Positions 9,549 through 18,679 of a stretch of 35,000 nt of DNA are shown here, in pieces; position 1 is the stretch's first letter; each line of letters starts with the position of its first letter. Source of the stretch: Botryococcus braunii (Eukaryota; Chlorophyta; Trebouxiophyceae). The DNA lies in contig MVGU01001159.1 of the NCBI GenBank assembly GCA_002005505.1, positions 122,501-157,500 of the forward strand. The letters are read 5' to 3'. Both the position numbers and the translations under genes were made by a program. The notes below the pieces were generated by a model. That model was not told where the DNA came from, did no database searches, and saw nothing but the letters and a program-made list of their open reading frames with translations.

Positions 9549-9558
9549 CTAGGGGGCA
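9533..9558 (-). repeat. 16-bp tandem duplication inside the PHD finger
   Basis: CTAGGGGGCA occurs at 9533-9542 and 9549-9558, spaced 16 bases apart. A 16-base gain shifts the frame by one and separates the two halves of the PHD finger. Confidence 0.8.
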
Positions 9559-10912
9559 GCAGACATCTAAGATGGAAACACCGTTGACACCCATCGCAGA
9601 TGACGATATTATCGTCGCCCTGAGGATAACCACAGACAACACATGGAATTTCGTCCAAGTCCTTCTGAGTCTTAGCTCCAGCAGGCCACACGGGATCAAT
9701 AGCAAAAGCATACAGGGCCTCGGCATAAACACAACGTGAAAGGCAGTCGGCTACTAGATTTTCTTCCCCCTTTTTATGTATAACAGTAAAGGTGTATTCT
9801 TGAAGCCTAAGAGCCCATCTTTCTAACTTAGAATTGGCATGCCTTTTAGTGTTCAGCCACTGTAATGCCGCATGATCAGTGTACACAATAAAATGTCTCC
9901 CATCTAAGAAGTGTCTAAATTTTTCGATAGCCCAAACCAAAGCCAAGCACTCACCTTCAGTTGGCGCATAGTTACGCTCTGCCGAATTTAACAAACGTGA
10001 TGCAAAGGCAACAGGATGATCAAACTCGGTCGCCTCATCGATTTGACTAAGTACGGCACCGATTGCTACTTTTGACCAATCCGTGGTTAAGATGAAGGGC
10101 TTACGAAAATTAGGCAAACGGAGTAAAGGTTCTTTGGTTAAGCAAGATTTAAGTTTATGAAAGGCTTCCTGGCATTCAGGGGTCCACTCAAACTTCACAT
10201 TCTTTTTGAGCAGATTAGCCATAGGTTCAGAAATCAAAGCAAACTTATCAACATAAGTTCGATAGTAGCTTGCCGCGCTCAATACTGATCTTACCATAGT
10301 AACATCCCTCGGTATGGGCAAATTTAAAATGGCAGCTACGTTTTCGGGATCAGGTTTCATCACACCCCCGCCCACAACATGTCCAAGCGCTTTGACAGAA
10401 GAGGCACCAAAAATACATTTTGGTCTGCCAAGTTTAATATTGTTGTCAGATAGCTTTTGGAACACAAGTCTAATGTGCATTAGATGATCTTCCCATGAAT
10501 CTGAAAAAATGTAAATGTCGTCAAGGTACTGTGCAGAAAAGCAAGTTTGCCCCAGTACATGATCAATAATCCTCTGAAAGGTGGATGAAGCGTTTTTAAG
10601 ACCAAAGGGCATCCTAAGCCACTCATATTTACCTTCAGGAGTCATGAAAGCTGTATATTTCGTACTATCAGGATGCATGGGGACTTGCCAGAATGCAGAT
10701 TTAACATCTACACTAGAAAAATATTTTGCATTGGTCATTCGACGCAACATGTTTTCAATCAAAGGTAGAGGATATGGATCAGGTACAGTGCACAGGTTCA
10801 GGGGTCTAAAATCTATGCAAAGCCTTAGACTTGAATCATGTTTACGAACAATCCAAGGAGAGGATTCTTTAATTATACCAAGTTTTAAGAGCATTTCTAC
10901 TTCTTTCAACAT
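9533..10912 (-). pseudogene. Ty3/gypsy RT and RNase H with first half of a PHD finger
   Basis: This is the reverse transcriptase of the 10.2-kb element. Visible motifs in order are LRLCIDFRPLN, YFSSVDVKSAFWQVP, LRMPFGLKNASSTFQ and the catalytic YLDDIYIFSD. RNase H follows with TTDWSKVAIGAVLSQ, PTEGECLALVWAIE, VYTDHAALQWL and NLVADCLSR. It ends in CVVC ... ICDGC ... CFHLRC, the first six zinc ligands of a C4HC3 PHD finger, and stops at 9533 because of a frameshift. Its start at 10912 is not native and follows a frameshift in a CT/GA repeat. PHD fingers usually bind histone H3 tails, so a targeting role is a reasonable inference. Confidence 0.87.
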
Positions 10913-11436
10913 GAACTCTCTCTCTCTCTTTCCGAATATGAAGACATACTGCGAAATCTAGTTGGAGGTTCTGAATCCGGTTTCACTTCTATTCTGTGGC
11001 TAATGTGTGGGTCTTTGATTAATCCCAAATCTTCCTTGCTTGTGCTAAATAAATGTGAAAACTCAGACAGCAACTTCTCAATATCTTTGCGTTTGTCTTC
11101 ATCTTCGGGTAATTGTTGCGGGTGTGCTTCAACTTCACATAAACAAGGAATTTCATCTTCAAAAAGAGAGAGATCAGTTACATCAATTTCATGCATGGAG
11201 ATCAAGTTAGAAATAGGTGAGTCAGAAGATGGACCGGGGTTACCCAGGCTTGCCGTCTGGTCTCTATATAAGAGGCTAAAGGGGAGCAAGGCTGAATCAC
11301 ATTTACTGCTCCGGATTAGCTGTTGTGCTTCATCAAAAGTCCAGAGGGTTGCTGGCAACCGGTGCTGATACTCAGGATCACTCCACAAGCACTCGAAGAT
11401 TATTCTCATGGGCGATTCGGATGTATCTGCGCACAA
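10906..11436 (-). pseudogene. Pol N-terminal segment of the 10.2-kb element
   Basis: This lies between the Gag-protease stop (TAA, 11437-11439) and RT, in the same frame as Gag-protease, with no ATG at its beginning. It would be translated only by reading through the stop. It contains an acidic connector (CLCEVEAHPQQLPEDEDKR), DIEKLLSEFSHLFSTSKED and EVKPDSEPPTRFRS, which resemble the stretch before RT in Ty3-type pol. It ends in a spurious SERERE tail where a CT repeat (10916-10930) has slipped. Confidence 0.75.
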
Positions 11437-14400
11437 TTAGTCGGAGACTACACCTAGAGCTACTTGTTTCGTAGTGAACTCCAAATCCCTAACTTGATAA
11501 AGCCTTTTGGGGTGCAACTGATCAGGATTAAAGACATTTGACCTGGGGATGCCAATTGCAAAAGCAGCTTGTTGTGGTTTCAACTGCACATCATATCTGA
11601 GCATGAAGGGCCAACCTATCAAATAGTCGGTTGCTAAATTTTCAACAATGAACAAAGATGCACTATACCAAGCAAGATCAATGCAAAAAGGAACATCTTG
11701 CAGTGCTTCACAAGTCATGGTTTGCGTTTTACCATCTGCAAGGTTTACACGAAATGGTTTGATCTTTTTAATTTGACTTGGTTTGAATGCATGTCTATCT
11801 CTCTTGAACGCCCTCATACTCATCAAATTGACATTGCAACCAGTGTCAAAGTGAGCAATGAGTTTTTGAGAAAGAGGCTTGCCAGTCTTATCCATGTGGC
11901 TGAACTCGAACGACGGCATAGATGCCGTAGGCATGTTGAAGATTTCCGCCCGCATTAGTGCTGCTTGTAAGTACGGAATCTGTTGTTCCAGAGGCAGGGG
12001 CTCCGCTAGCTGCATGGCTGGAGTGAGCAAAGTGCAGATGGGGATCTCATGTACATCTCCAACTAGGATAGTGGCCGAAGGGCCTGCATCAAAGTTAGAA
12101 ACAAAAGCTGGTGCCCCACCCCCCTGTGCCTGGTCCTGATCGGGCACTACGCAACGCAAAGGCAGGTTCTGTTCAAGAGCCATATTATTGATGCACTGAG
12201 CAAGCTGAGATACAACAGGTTGAAGATCCTTATTCATCGGACGCACTAGTTTTTCCAAAGAATCTATAAAAGGTGCATAGTCCGGGTTTCGATTCAATTG
12301 CGCAAGACCGGCCAACGAGATGGTTAACATGCACTGTCCCAATCGGTGTTCAGGTGAATTAAAGTAGGGAGCAGGCGCTACAGGGTGAGGATTTCTGTCA
12401 TCACGTCTGTAGGGTTCAGCATTATAAGGCCTACGATTACCAGCAGCATTGGCTTGAACTTCTTCAGGAGAAGGGGTCCCAGACATGGGGCCCAGTGCTT
12501 GCATCATATTAATAGAAATATCCGATGAGTCTGCAGGTGGCATTGGAGGGGGTATGTTTACCTGAGGGTGAGGTTCCATAGGAGGAGGTATAGGTAATAA
12601 AAGAGAATTGCACTCCCCCTTTTTGAACTTCTGAAAAGAATAGAGCTCGGCATCTTCAGCGCGTGCTTGAAATGAGAGATCGTAATATCGATTCGCACGA
12701 TTCCGCTGTGCCGTGCGTGCCTCACGGAACATGCTCTCCAATGGAGTAGAAACATCACCTGCGCCCACGGTACTGGAGACAGGCTCCTGGGGCCTTCTGT
12801 TAAGTAAATCAGAAATGTCCACCGTGTAAGCAGATAATTCAGGGCGCATTTGTCCAGGGCCTTGAGTGAGAGTAGTAATTACTAGATTGTCTCCAGCCAA
12901 TTGTACTTGAGGAGATACCATTCTCACATAGGGCTTGTTATTCACGATATCCATAGTGGTAAGCATTCTATGAGTTGGCAATGGTGACTCAGAGGCAGCC
13001 TTAAAAACACCCTTCTCTATTTTCCATATGGGTTCGAGTTTGGTGTCCAAGGTGGAGTTAAACCGTGCCATGTTGACCTCATTCTCAATGTTTGGTGGAT
13101 GTTCTAAAACAGGGACAAACGGCTTCGAAACTCGTGGAGGATTATTTTCACCACACACAAGTGAAGGTGTGAGATGTGGTCCACAGTGCCAACCAGCATA
13201 TTCCTTAGGATCAGGCAATTCACGGGGCCAGTGTGGTTGTCTATTGTCCTTGGGTTTGCTAGGCTCATAAGGCAAAGGAGGCACTGTTGGGTCAACATTC
13301 AAATACCTAGGGTTTGAATAATCAATGGGAGGATTCACATCTGCTCTCCCTAATGGTGTAGATAATAAAGGGCTCGCCTGCATTGGTGCATCTGGTGCTG
13401 CAGCTGAAGTGCTGACAGCTCGTCTCGCGGCGACGAATGGGGTTGATGCAACAGGTGGCTCAACTGTGACGGCTGGCTGCTGCTGCGCTATGGAAGCTGC
13501 TAGCTGCGGCCTAGGCCTGGGATCTCTGGGTGCACGAGGAGGCTGTCTTGCATGCTCATGCAATGCCGCTGCATTAGCTGGCGTAGAGTTGAAATTTGAG
13601 ATGGGCTGTACATGGTGTAATGACTGCCCTGCTGCAGCAATTGCAGACTGGTTTGGAGGTGCTTCTTGTGAATACCCGGGAGGACGGTAGGCCATTGGTG
13701 CGCTGACTGATGGAGAAAATGCCCGTGAATGCGCAACCCTCACTTGCGATGATGCTACAGCTGGGGCTGAAGGCTTACACGCCTCTCGTCTAGGACGAAT
13801 TGACGAGCCTACCTGAGGGGCTATTCTGTGCAGCGGTGTTGTACCTAACGGTGTCCGAAGGGGTGATTGAGGATTTACACACGCAACTGGTGTCACTGGA
13901 AATACATGAGGTGAAGATGGTGGTAGAGCTTTTGAAGAAGGTGACTTGGCATTGCTTACAGGCAAGGGAGGAACAGCTAAACGCTTCCTCTTACTATTAT
14001 TCACAACAATAAAGCCATCCTGATCAATGGGAACATGGACTGCAGTTGAGTGCACCAGGGGAACCTGAGGTTCTTGCATTGCGTCGTCAAGTGTTGCATG
14101 CACATGACTCCTTGTCCTGAGTTTAGGTATGGGAGTGTAAGGAGCATTAGCACGAGACACAGGAATTACCTCTCTGAATCCCACAACATTTTGATCTGCT
14201 CGAGAGGGAGTGCGAACTTGTACCGAGGGTGATTGTACCTTATGTTGGTTTGCCAATTCGGAGAGTGCACAATCCATCTCGATATCTTCTGAGCTGCAGT
14301 CAATGTCCAGCTGACACACGAATGATTTATATTCTTGAAAGCCTTGCTCGTTGGCTGCCTGGCCCAAATTGGCCTGTCCCTTGTCCTTGTTCTTTCTGCC

Positions 14401-15477
14401 ACGCCGGCCCTTACCTTGGTTATCGTGTCCGGGCTGATTCTGGCCTTGTGCTCCAGCTGCTTTGCCTGCACCTCTATCATAATTCTTCTGCATTTTGTTA
14501 GTGGTGAAAGCAGAATCAGATGAGTTAGCCCAAGTGATCAGATCCCTAAATGTGATTGGATTGGCTCCAGCCGCCCTCCTCACTGTACTCCTTGCCACAT
14601 CAAATTGCTGCCGAATATACGTGTAGTGATGCTTCGAGAAGGTGTTAATAATCACATCAAATTGCTCTTCAGAAGTAGGGTATCCAATCCAAAAAGACAA
14701 ACCAATATCCTCCAACTCCTTGACATAGGATGAGGCAGTTTGATTATCTTTTTGTGCTTTGGCTCGAATACACTCGATGTACCCTATTGGATCTGGTTTA
14801 AAATGTTGTTGAACTTCGTGCAAGAAATCAGTGACAGTTACGAGGGTCTTACCTGCTAAGTGTGCATCGAGGAGGGTGGCTACCTCCTTATGTAGATACG
14901 CAGCCTTTTTGACCAAATCCAGCTTAACGTCCTCTGTAAGATTTGCTCCATTGCGTGCTAGTACGTCTCTGACATGTCTGCTCCAATTCATGGCTGAAAT
15001 GCCTCTGATAAGTGGAGGCAGTCTGTCCGAAACGACTCGTCTTAAGTTGTGAATGTCGCCTGGAGTTGCTGTCCTTGGCTGCGCTGATTGTGCTGTATTT
15101 TGCTGGTGTTGTAGCGCTGCCCTCAATGCTGACTCAGTTGCTGTAGTTATTGTTTCACTCACTTCCTCATTCCTAGCTCGAAGACACTTCCTCAAGACAC
15201 ATTCAAACGCATGAGCTATTTTATCAATACCCAATGAACCTTCTGGAAGATCAACATTGCTAAGTGCTTCTGAAAAACGATTTGCTTCTCGCACCCCACA
15301 GTTTAATTCAACAAGACCAAGTACTGATTTAAATGCGTGGTAAGCCTCATCATTATTCACAATAGGCAAAAGCTCCGCCCGGGGAGGCAGAGTAGGTGTG
15401 GTTGGTAAAGGAGCTCTAGGTCTCCTGGGAGGAGTGGTACCCTGATGGCTAGTTTCAGAATCATTTAAAGGATCCAT
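11437..15477 (-). CDS. Very long Gag-protease frame (1346 aa)
   Basis: A single undamaged frame from ATG 15477 (MDPLNDSETS) to TAA 11437. The first 300-350 residues have capsid-like features (FSKHHYTYIRQQFDVARSTV). A Gly/Lys/Arg-rich basic tract follows (GKGRRGRKNKDKGQ). The middle 700 residues are Pro-, Ala- and Ser-rich and probably disordered. Near residue 1210 there is a retroviral-type aspartic protease motif (AHFDTGCNVNLMS), and SLFIVENLATDYLIGWPFM lies downstream. No CCHC zinc knuckle is visible. The length is well above that of ordinary Ty3 Gag-protease. It is the only intact long frame of this element. Confidence 0.85.
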   Translation of the reverse strand: MDPLNDSETSHQGTTPPRRPRAPLPTTPTLPPRAELLPIVNNDEAYHAFKSVLGLVELNCGVREANRFSEALSNVDLPEGSLGIDKIAHAFECVLRKCLRARNEEVSETITTATESALRAALQHQQNTAQSAQPRTATPGDIHNLRRVVSDRLPPLIRGISAMNWSRHVRDVLARNGANLTEDVKLDLVKKAAYLHKEVATLLDAHLAGKTLVTVTDFLHEVQQHFKPDPIGYIECIRAKAQKDNQTASSYVKELEDIGLSFWIGYPTSEEQFDVIINTFSKHHYTYIRQQFDVARSTVRRAAGANPITFRDLITWANSSDSAFTTNKMQKNYDRGAGKAAGAQGQNQPGHDNQGKGRRGRKNKDKGQANLGQAANEQGFQEYKSFVCQLDIDCSSEDIEMDCALSELANQHKVQSPSVQVRTPSRADQNVVGFREVIPVSRANAPYTPIPKLRTRSHVHATLDDAMQEPQVPLVHSTAVHVPIDQDGFIVVNNSKRKRLAVPPLPVSNAKSPSSKALPPSSPHVFPVTPVACVNPQSPLRTPLGTTPLHRIAPQVGSSIRPRREACKPSAPAVASSQVRVAHSRAFSPSVSAPMAYRPPGYSQEAPPNQSAIAAAGQSLHHVQPISNFNSTPANAAALHEHARQPPRAPRDPRPRPQLAASIAQQQPAVTVEPPVASTPFVAARRAVSTSAAAPDAPMQASPLLSTPLGRADVNPPIDYSNPRYLNVDPTVPPLPYEPSKPKDNRQPHWPRELPDPKEYAGWHCGPHLTPSLVCGENNPPRVSKPFVPVLEHPPNIENEVNMARFNSTLDTKLEPIWKIEKGVFKAASESPLPTHRMLTTMDIVNNKPYVRMVSPQVQLAGDNLVITTLTQGPGQMRPELSAYTVDISDLLNRRPQEPVSSTVGAGDVSTPLESMFREARTAQRNRANRYYDLSFQARAEDAELYSFQKFKKGECNSLLLPIPPPMEPHPQVNIPPPMPPADSSDISINMMQALGPMSGTPSPEEVQANAAGNRRPYNAEPYRRDDRNPHPVAPAPYFNSPEHRLGQCMLTISLAGLAQLNRNPDYAPFIDSLEKLVRPMNKDLQPVVSQLAQCINNMALEQNLPLRCVVPDQDQAQGGGAPAFVSNFDAGPSATILVGDVHEIPICTLLTPAMQLAEPLPLEQQIPYLQAALMRAEIFNMPTASMPSFEFSHMDKTGKPLSQKLIAHFDTGCNVNLMSMRAFKRDRHAFKPSQIKKIKPFRVNLADGKTQTMTCEALQDVPFCIDLAWYSASLFIVENLATDYLIGWPFMLRYDVQLKPQQAAFAIGIPRSNVFNPDQLHPKRLYQVRDLEFTTKQVALGVVSD

Positions 15478-16008
15478 GTGCGCAATAGCCCTTACTAAGC
15501 TACTTAATGGAATTTGAATGCAACAGGATTAGCTCACTCAGACGCTAGTGGAAAACCCAACGGGAACCAGAGCCTTCCCGGTTGTCCCCCCAAAACAATC
15601 CTTCACACAGTCAGATAGTCATGATAATTTACAAATATTTTCTCATACGAACCATTGGATTTATTTTCAAAGCATACAAGACATGTACCAAAGGAATTAA
15701 ACACCGATCAGGCTACCAGCGACCGATTCTTACAGTTTTAACCCTTCTTTAATTGCCTTCCTTGTTGTTTTTTAGAGTGACCACAGCTCAAACGACTCAG
15801 TGCGCATGCATTTCAAAGTTTCGATCAGATCACAGGCTCGGGGTGCACGGAATCCTGACGGAATCAAACACACGAGATTTAGTCAAGCTTCTCTGTTCGA
15901 ATTATTTTCTTTTACTGTCTCAAGCATGAACAGAACGCAGGGGTGTGGCTTTTCGACGACAACGGCACTTATCACTTCACACACGTCGACCTTATCTATG
16001 GCGATCGA

Positions 16009-16239
16009 TTATGGTGGAATCATTCTTCTAGTGCCAACCCAACATGCAAATTGTTTCAAAAATCCTCTTTTTTTTAAGCCAATATCACCCACATGCAATA
16101 CGTGTTCACAACTCGGACAAGCGACATAAAACTCGGTGTCGACCTCGGTCCGTGCACGCCTAGCTCTGCTTCTAGGGTCGAAGTGATAAAAACAATTTTG
16201 AAATGCACTATGAGACTTGAACGTGTGGTACTGACTCCG
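16009..16239 (-). CDS. Short frame with zinc-ribbon-like CPSC motif
   Basis: This is a 76-codon stretch, open from after a TAA at 16240, without an ATG at its beginning, ending at TAA 16009. It reads YHTFKSHSAFQNCFYHFD, then a basic run RSRARRARTEV, then DTEFYVACPSCEHVLHVGD and GFLKQFACWVG. The CxxC pair and later Cys and His residues could bind zinc. I cannot name it. It may be an exon, a captured gene piece or chance. Confidence 0.3.
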   Translation of the reverse strand, partial: RSQYHTFKSHSAFQNCFYHFDPRSRARRARTEVDTEFYVACPSCEHVLHVGDIGLKKRGFLKQFACWVGTRRMIPP

Positions 16240-16384
16240 TTAAGTGCGAACAAGGTTGGGTTCCGTGCAACTCGGTCGATCCTAGGTAAGCCTTATGCGA
16301 GTGTTCCTCTGCACATACTTGCAAGCCAAACAGAGAACATCACTTTATCTACTGGTGAGTACAAAATGAAGGCTCCCTAGCGAA

Positions 16385-16503
16385 TGAGCAAAGTTTCCCG
16401 TGCTAATTATCTCAAACGGCAGCGTTCGGATGCTATGCGCGACACAGTCCTTTACGATCTTGAGACAGCATACAGGGAAGACCACGAGAATGAGGCGAGA
16501 TAA
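16385..16503 (+). CDS. Short plus-strand frame, unassigned
   Basis: It has an ATG (MSKVSRANYLKRQRSDAM) and runs 39 codons to TAA, charged and helix-like. It follows in the same frame, after one TAG, a longer plus-strand frame (16093-16380) that contains two donor-like sites (TAG|GTAAGCC near 16287 and CTG|GTGAGTAC near 16355). The opposite strand is also open across it, so the coding strand is uncertain. Confidence 0.25.
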
Positions 16504-16877
16504 CTGTTCATTTTACAAATGTGTGTGGTTATAACAACCTACTACACGCCGGAATGAGCTTAATCCTAAGGAGAAGTGGGCCTTATGGGCGTCCCCTAAA
16601 AAGCTACACCTCGAAGCTACATTCGGGAGAGACAGGGCTTCCTAAGCTCACTGTTGGCTATTACCTTCCTACTGAGGTGACGACGCTGGGTGTTGGTCGG
16701 CGGCTTGCTGCTTGAAGTCGGCTGCACTGCCCCTAGCACCTGGTCTGTCTAGTTAAGATCTCCTTTCTAGCGTGCTCATGTAAACAATAAGGCTTCTTAT
16801 GCCTGAGCTTCTACAAGGAGTCATAAAGGTAAGTCACCATGTTTAAGTTGAACAAAAACTCTCAAGCCTGGAATTCT

Positions 16878-17030
16878 GGCTAGACAAAGATGGTGGGTGC
16901 CTCAAGTAGTCCACCCAATCTGGATCAGGCACGGATTCGTTACGTAACGTAATCCATACAAGAAGCCTTATTAAACACCCTAACGAGTTCGAATTTGAAT
17001 TTTCGAACGTAAGGTCAAATGCTCACTACA
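16878..17030. repeat. Right terminal 153-bp repeat of the 10.2-kb element
   Basis: Identical by eye to 7702-7854. It ends in GCTCACTACA at the insertion boundary and is followed by the TSD copy GCCT (17031-17034). Confidence 0.93.
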
Positions 17031-17034
17031 GCCT

Positions 17035-17577
17035 CATTTTAAGCGAACCATGGCAATGGTGTACGACTCCGCTGATCATGCACGCACTGCACGGCATAAG
17101 CTAGATTCTGCGTCAATGGCAGGTACCCTTGAGGAGTACACGCAAGAATTCATGTCTTTGGTAGGGGATGTTTCGACGGAGTACACTATCTCGGCTCAAG
17201 CCCAGGTCCACCTCTTCAGAAAGGGGCTGGCCCCCTACCTGAAGAGTGCAGTCACCCTTAACCCGGCCACAAGAGAAGACTTTCAGACTTTGGCAGCTCT
17301 TCTTCAGTATACAGCTCGGTACGACGCAGGGGTATCAGCTGAAGTGAAGACACAGCACATTGCAGACAAGAAAAATGCAGAGATGCTTGTCGTGTCGCCT
17401 CCCGTCGTCGATGTGTCAGATTTGGCAGTGGCAGCGGTAAACTTCAAGCGCCGAGCAGACACAGAGCTACCTTATGTCCTGCGTTGTCATAAGTGTACTG
17501 GCTTTGGGCATAAGCAGAGTGTCTGCCCCTCAAAAGATTACTTTGATCAGACTGGCCTCAAGAAGAAGCGTTGGTAA
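17035..17577 (+). pseudogene. TR-GAG gag, C-terminal part with zinc knuckle
   Basis: This resumes the gag frame directly after the 10.2-kb insertion. With one GCCT removed, the frame reads across as VSWP-HFKRTMAMVYDS. It contains the conserved gag-type stretch ARTARHKLDSASMAGTLEEY and ends with a CCHC nucleic-acid-binding knuckle, CHKCTGFGHKQSVC (CX2CX4HX4C). The full Gag would be 247 aa. No stop or frameshift is present apart from the insertion. Confidence 0.87.
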
Positions 17578-18665
17578 TATGGTAAGTATTTGTTTTGATA
17601 TTGCTCTGTGTTGATTCATGCGCTTGTCAGCATGGTCTGAGCGAATGGGAGCTCAGGGTTGACTTGCTTGTGATTGCTGCATGCTGACCTGTGCATGGGA
17701 AGGCCGGACCCGTGTCGAACGGTAGGCCTTGGCACGTCCCGTAGGATTTTAGGGGCCTGAAGCATCGACGAGGACAGAGTTAGTTTTAGCCCAAGACTAG
17801 AGGAGGAGCCTCTCTCTCATACTTTTTCTTAACCCTTACTTCACTGGGCAAGTACGCAAGGGCGGAGTCTAGCCATACTGACAAAGGGTGTTTTGCACCC
17901 TCACAGGTGCCTGCTAAAATGCCAACTGCACTGCGGTGGCAGGAGGGGTTCTGCGTGCTCGTCATTCAGTTCTCCTTCAGCAGGTACCCGGGGAGTTTCT
18001 CTCCGTGTCAGGGCTTTACGATGCACTGGGAGTAGGGGCCCCTGCTACTCGGTGACCCTTGTGGTTTTGTTCAGTGGGGTACCAAACAAGCTTAACTCTA
18101 GTTACGCATGCGTACGTCGATGTTCTAAGGGGGCTAGTGGGGCTCCTGGGGTTAAACCACAAGTCCTTACGGGAGGGGCTTGGCAGGTCGGGTGGGCCCT
18201 CTGGCATCCCTTAGTCACTGGGGGAAGGCTCTATGTGTGCCAACGGAGTCGCCGAAGAGGGGTTTTCCAGGAGTTAAGACTCCCGAAGACGAATGGAAGG
18301 GGGCTGGGCCAACGAGGGAGTCGCCCCTAGTCTGTGCATGCTTGGTGGATGAGATGAATGTGCCCCAGCAGTGACAATGGGATCTATCCAGGAGGATGAT
18401 TGATGCTTGATTGAACTGGTTAAGATAATTTATGCTTGTCATGTCATGGAGTTGTTTGTGTAAGCTGGGCTTGGACTCGGACTTGGACGGGACTTGCTTG
18501 CATGTGTGCCTGCCTTGTTTGTCTGTATTGTTGTTATATGGTGGGGACCCCGCATAGACGGCAGATGGCCGGGGTCTGACGGGAGTGGCGGATGCCCAAG
18601 TTTGGGCGTGGCCCGTCTGTTCTATCCGTGTCTCATATTGCTCGGTGAGCGAGGACGCTCACAAT
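17578..18665 (+). other. Non-coding 3' half of the TR-GAG element
   Basis: About 1.1 kb with no recognisable gene. Open frames exist (for example 17893-18330), but their composition gives no domain. In an autonomous relative, pol would be expected here. Confidence 0.6.
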
Positions 18666-18679
18666 AAGGGGGGGGAGGA
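18666..18679 (+). promoter_or_regulatory. TR-GAG polypurine tract
   Basis: AAGGGGGGGGAGGA directly precedes the 3' LTR. It is nearly the same as the tract of the young chromovirus (AAGGGGGGGGAGA on the minus strand, 21859-21847). Confidence 0.85.

Larger units (their letters stand above)
15478..16877 (-). other. Leader region of the 10.2-kb element
   Basis: About 1.4 kb between the gag start and the 153-bp end repeat. On the minus strand, TGGTTCCCGTTGGG (15569-15556) could be a primer-binding site. It is the arm of a near-perfect hairpin (about 15558-15584), so it could equally be a structural element. No LTR end is recognisable beside it. Possible coding fragments are listed separately. Confidence 0.45.
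6796..17030 (-). mobile_element. 10.2-kb element with gypsy gag-pol, PHD finger and split terminal repeats
   Basis: It is inserted in the TR-GAG gag and flanked by GCCT (6792-6795 and 17031-17034). The termini are TGTAATGAAC ... GCTCACTACA, which are near-perfect inverted ends (8 of 10). Minus-strand content is Gag-protease (15477-11437), RT/RNase H/PHD (11436-9533), a truncated integrase end (to 8712), and a gene-like frame (8151-7255). It lacks two ordinary LTRs. The right-end 153 bp recur at 7702-7854, and the left-end 15 bp recur at 7859-7873 directly beside that copy. This gives an A1...B1-A2...B2 pattern. The element could be a composite of two transposons, a recombinant with one damaged LTR, or a split-repeat element. 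Confidence 0.8.

Noticed and set aside
17893..18330. Plus-strand frame in the TR-GAG 3' half as a pol remnant
   Set aside because: It is Cys/Arg/Ser-rich without any protease, RT or integrase motif.
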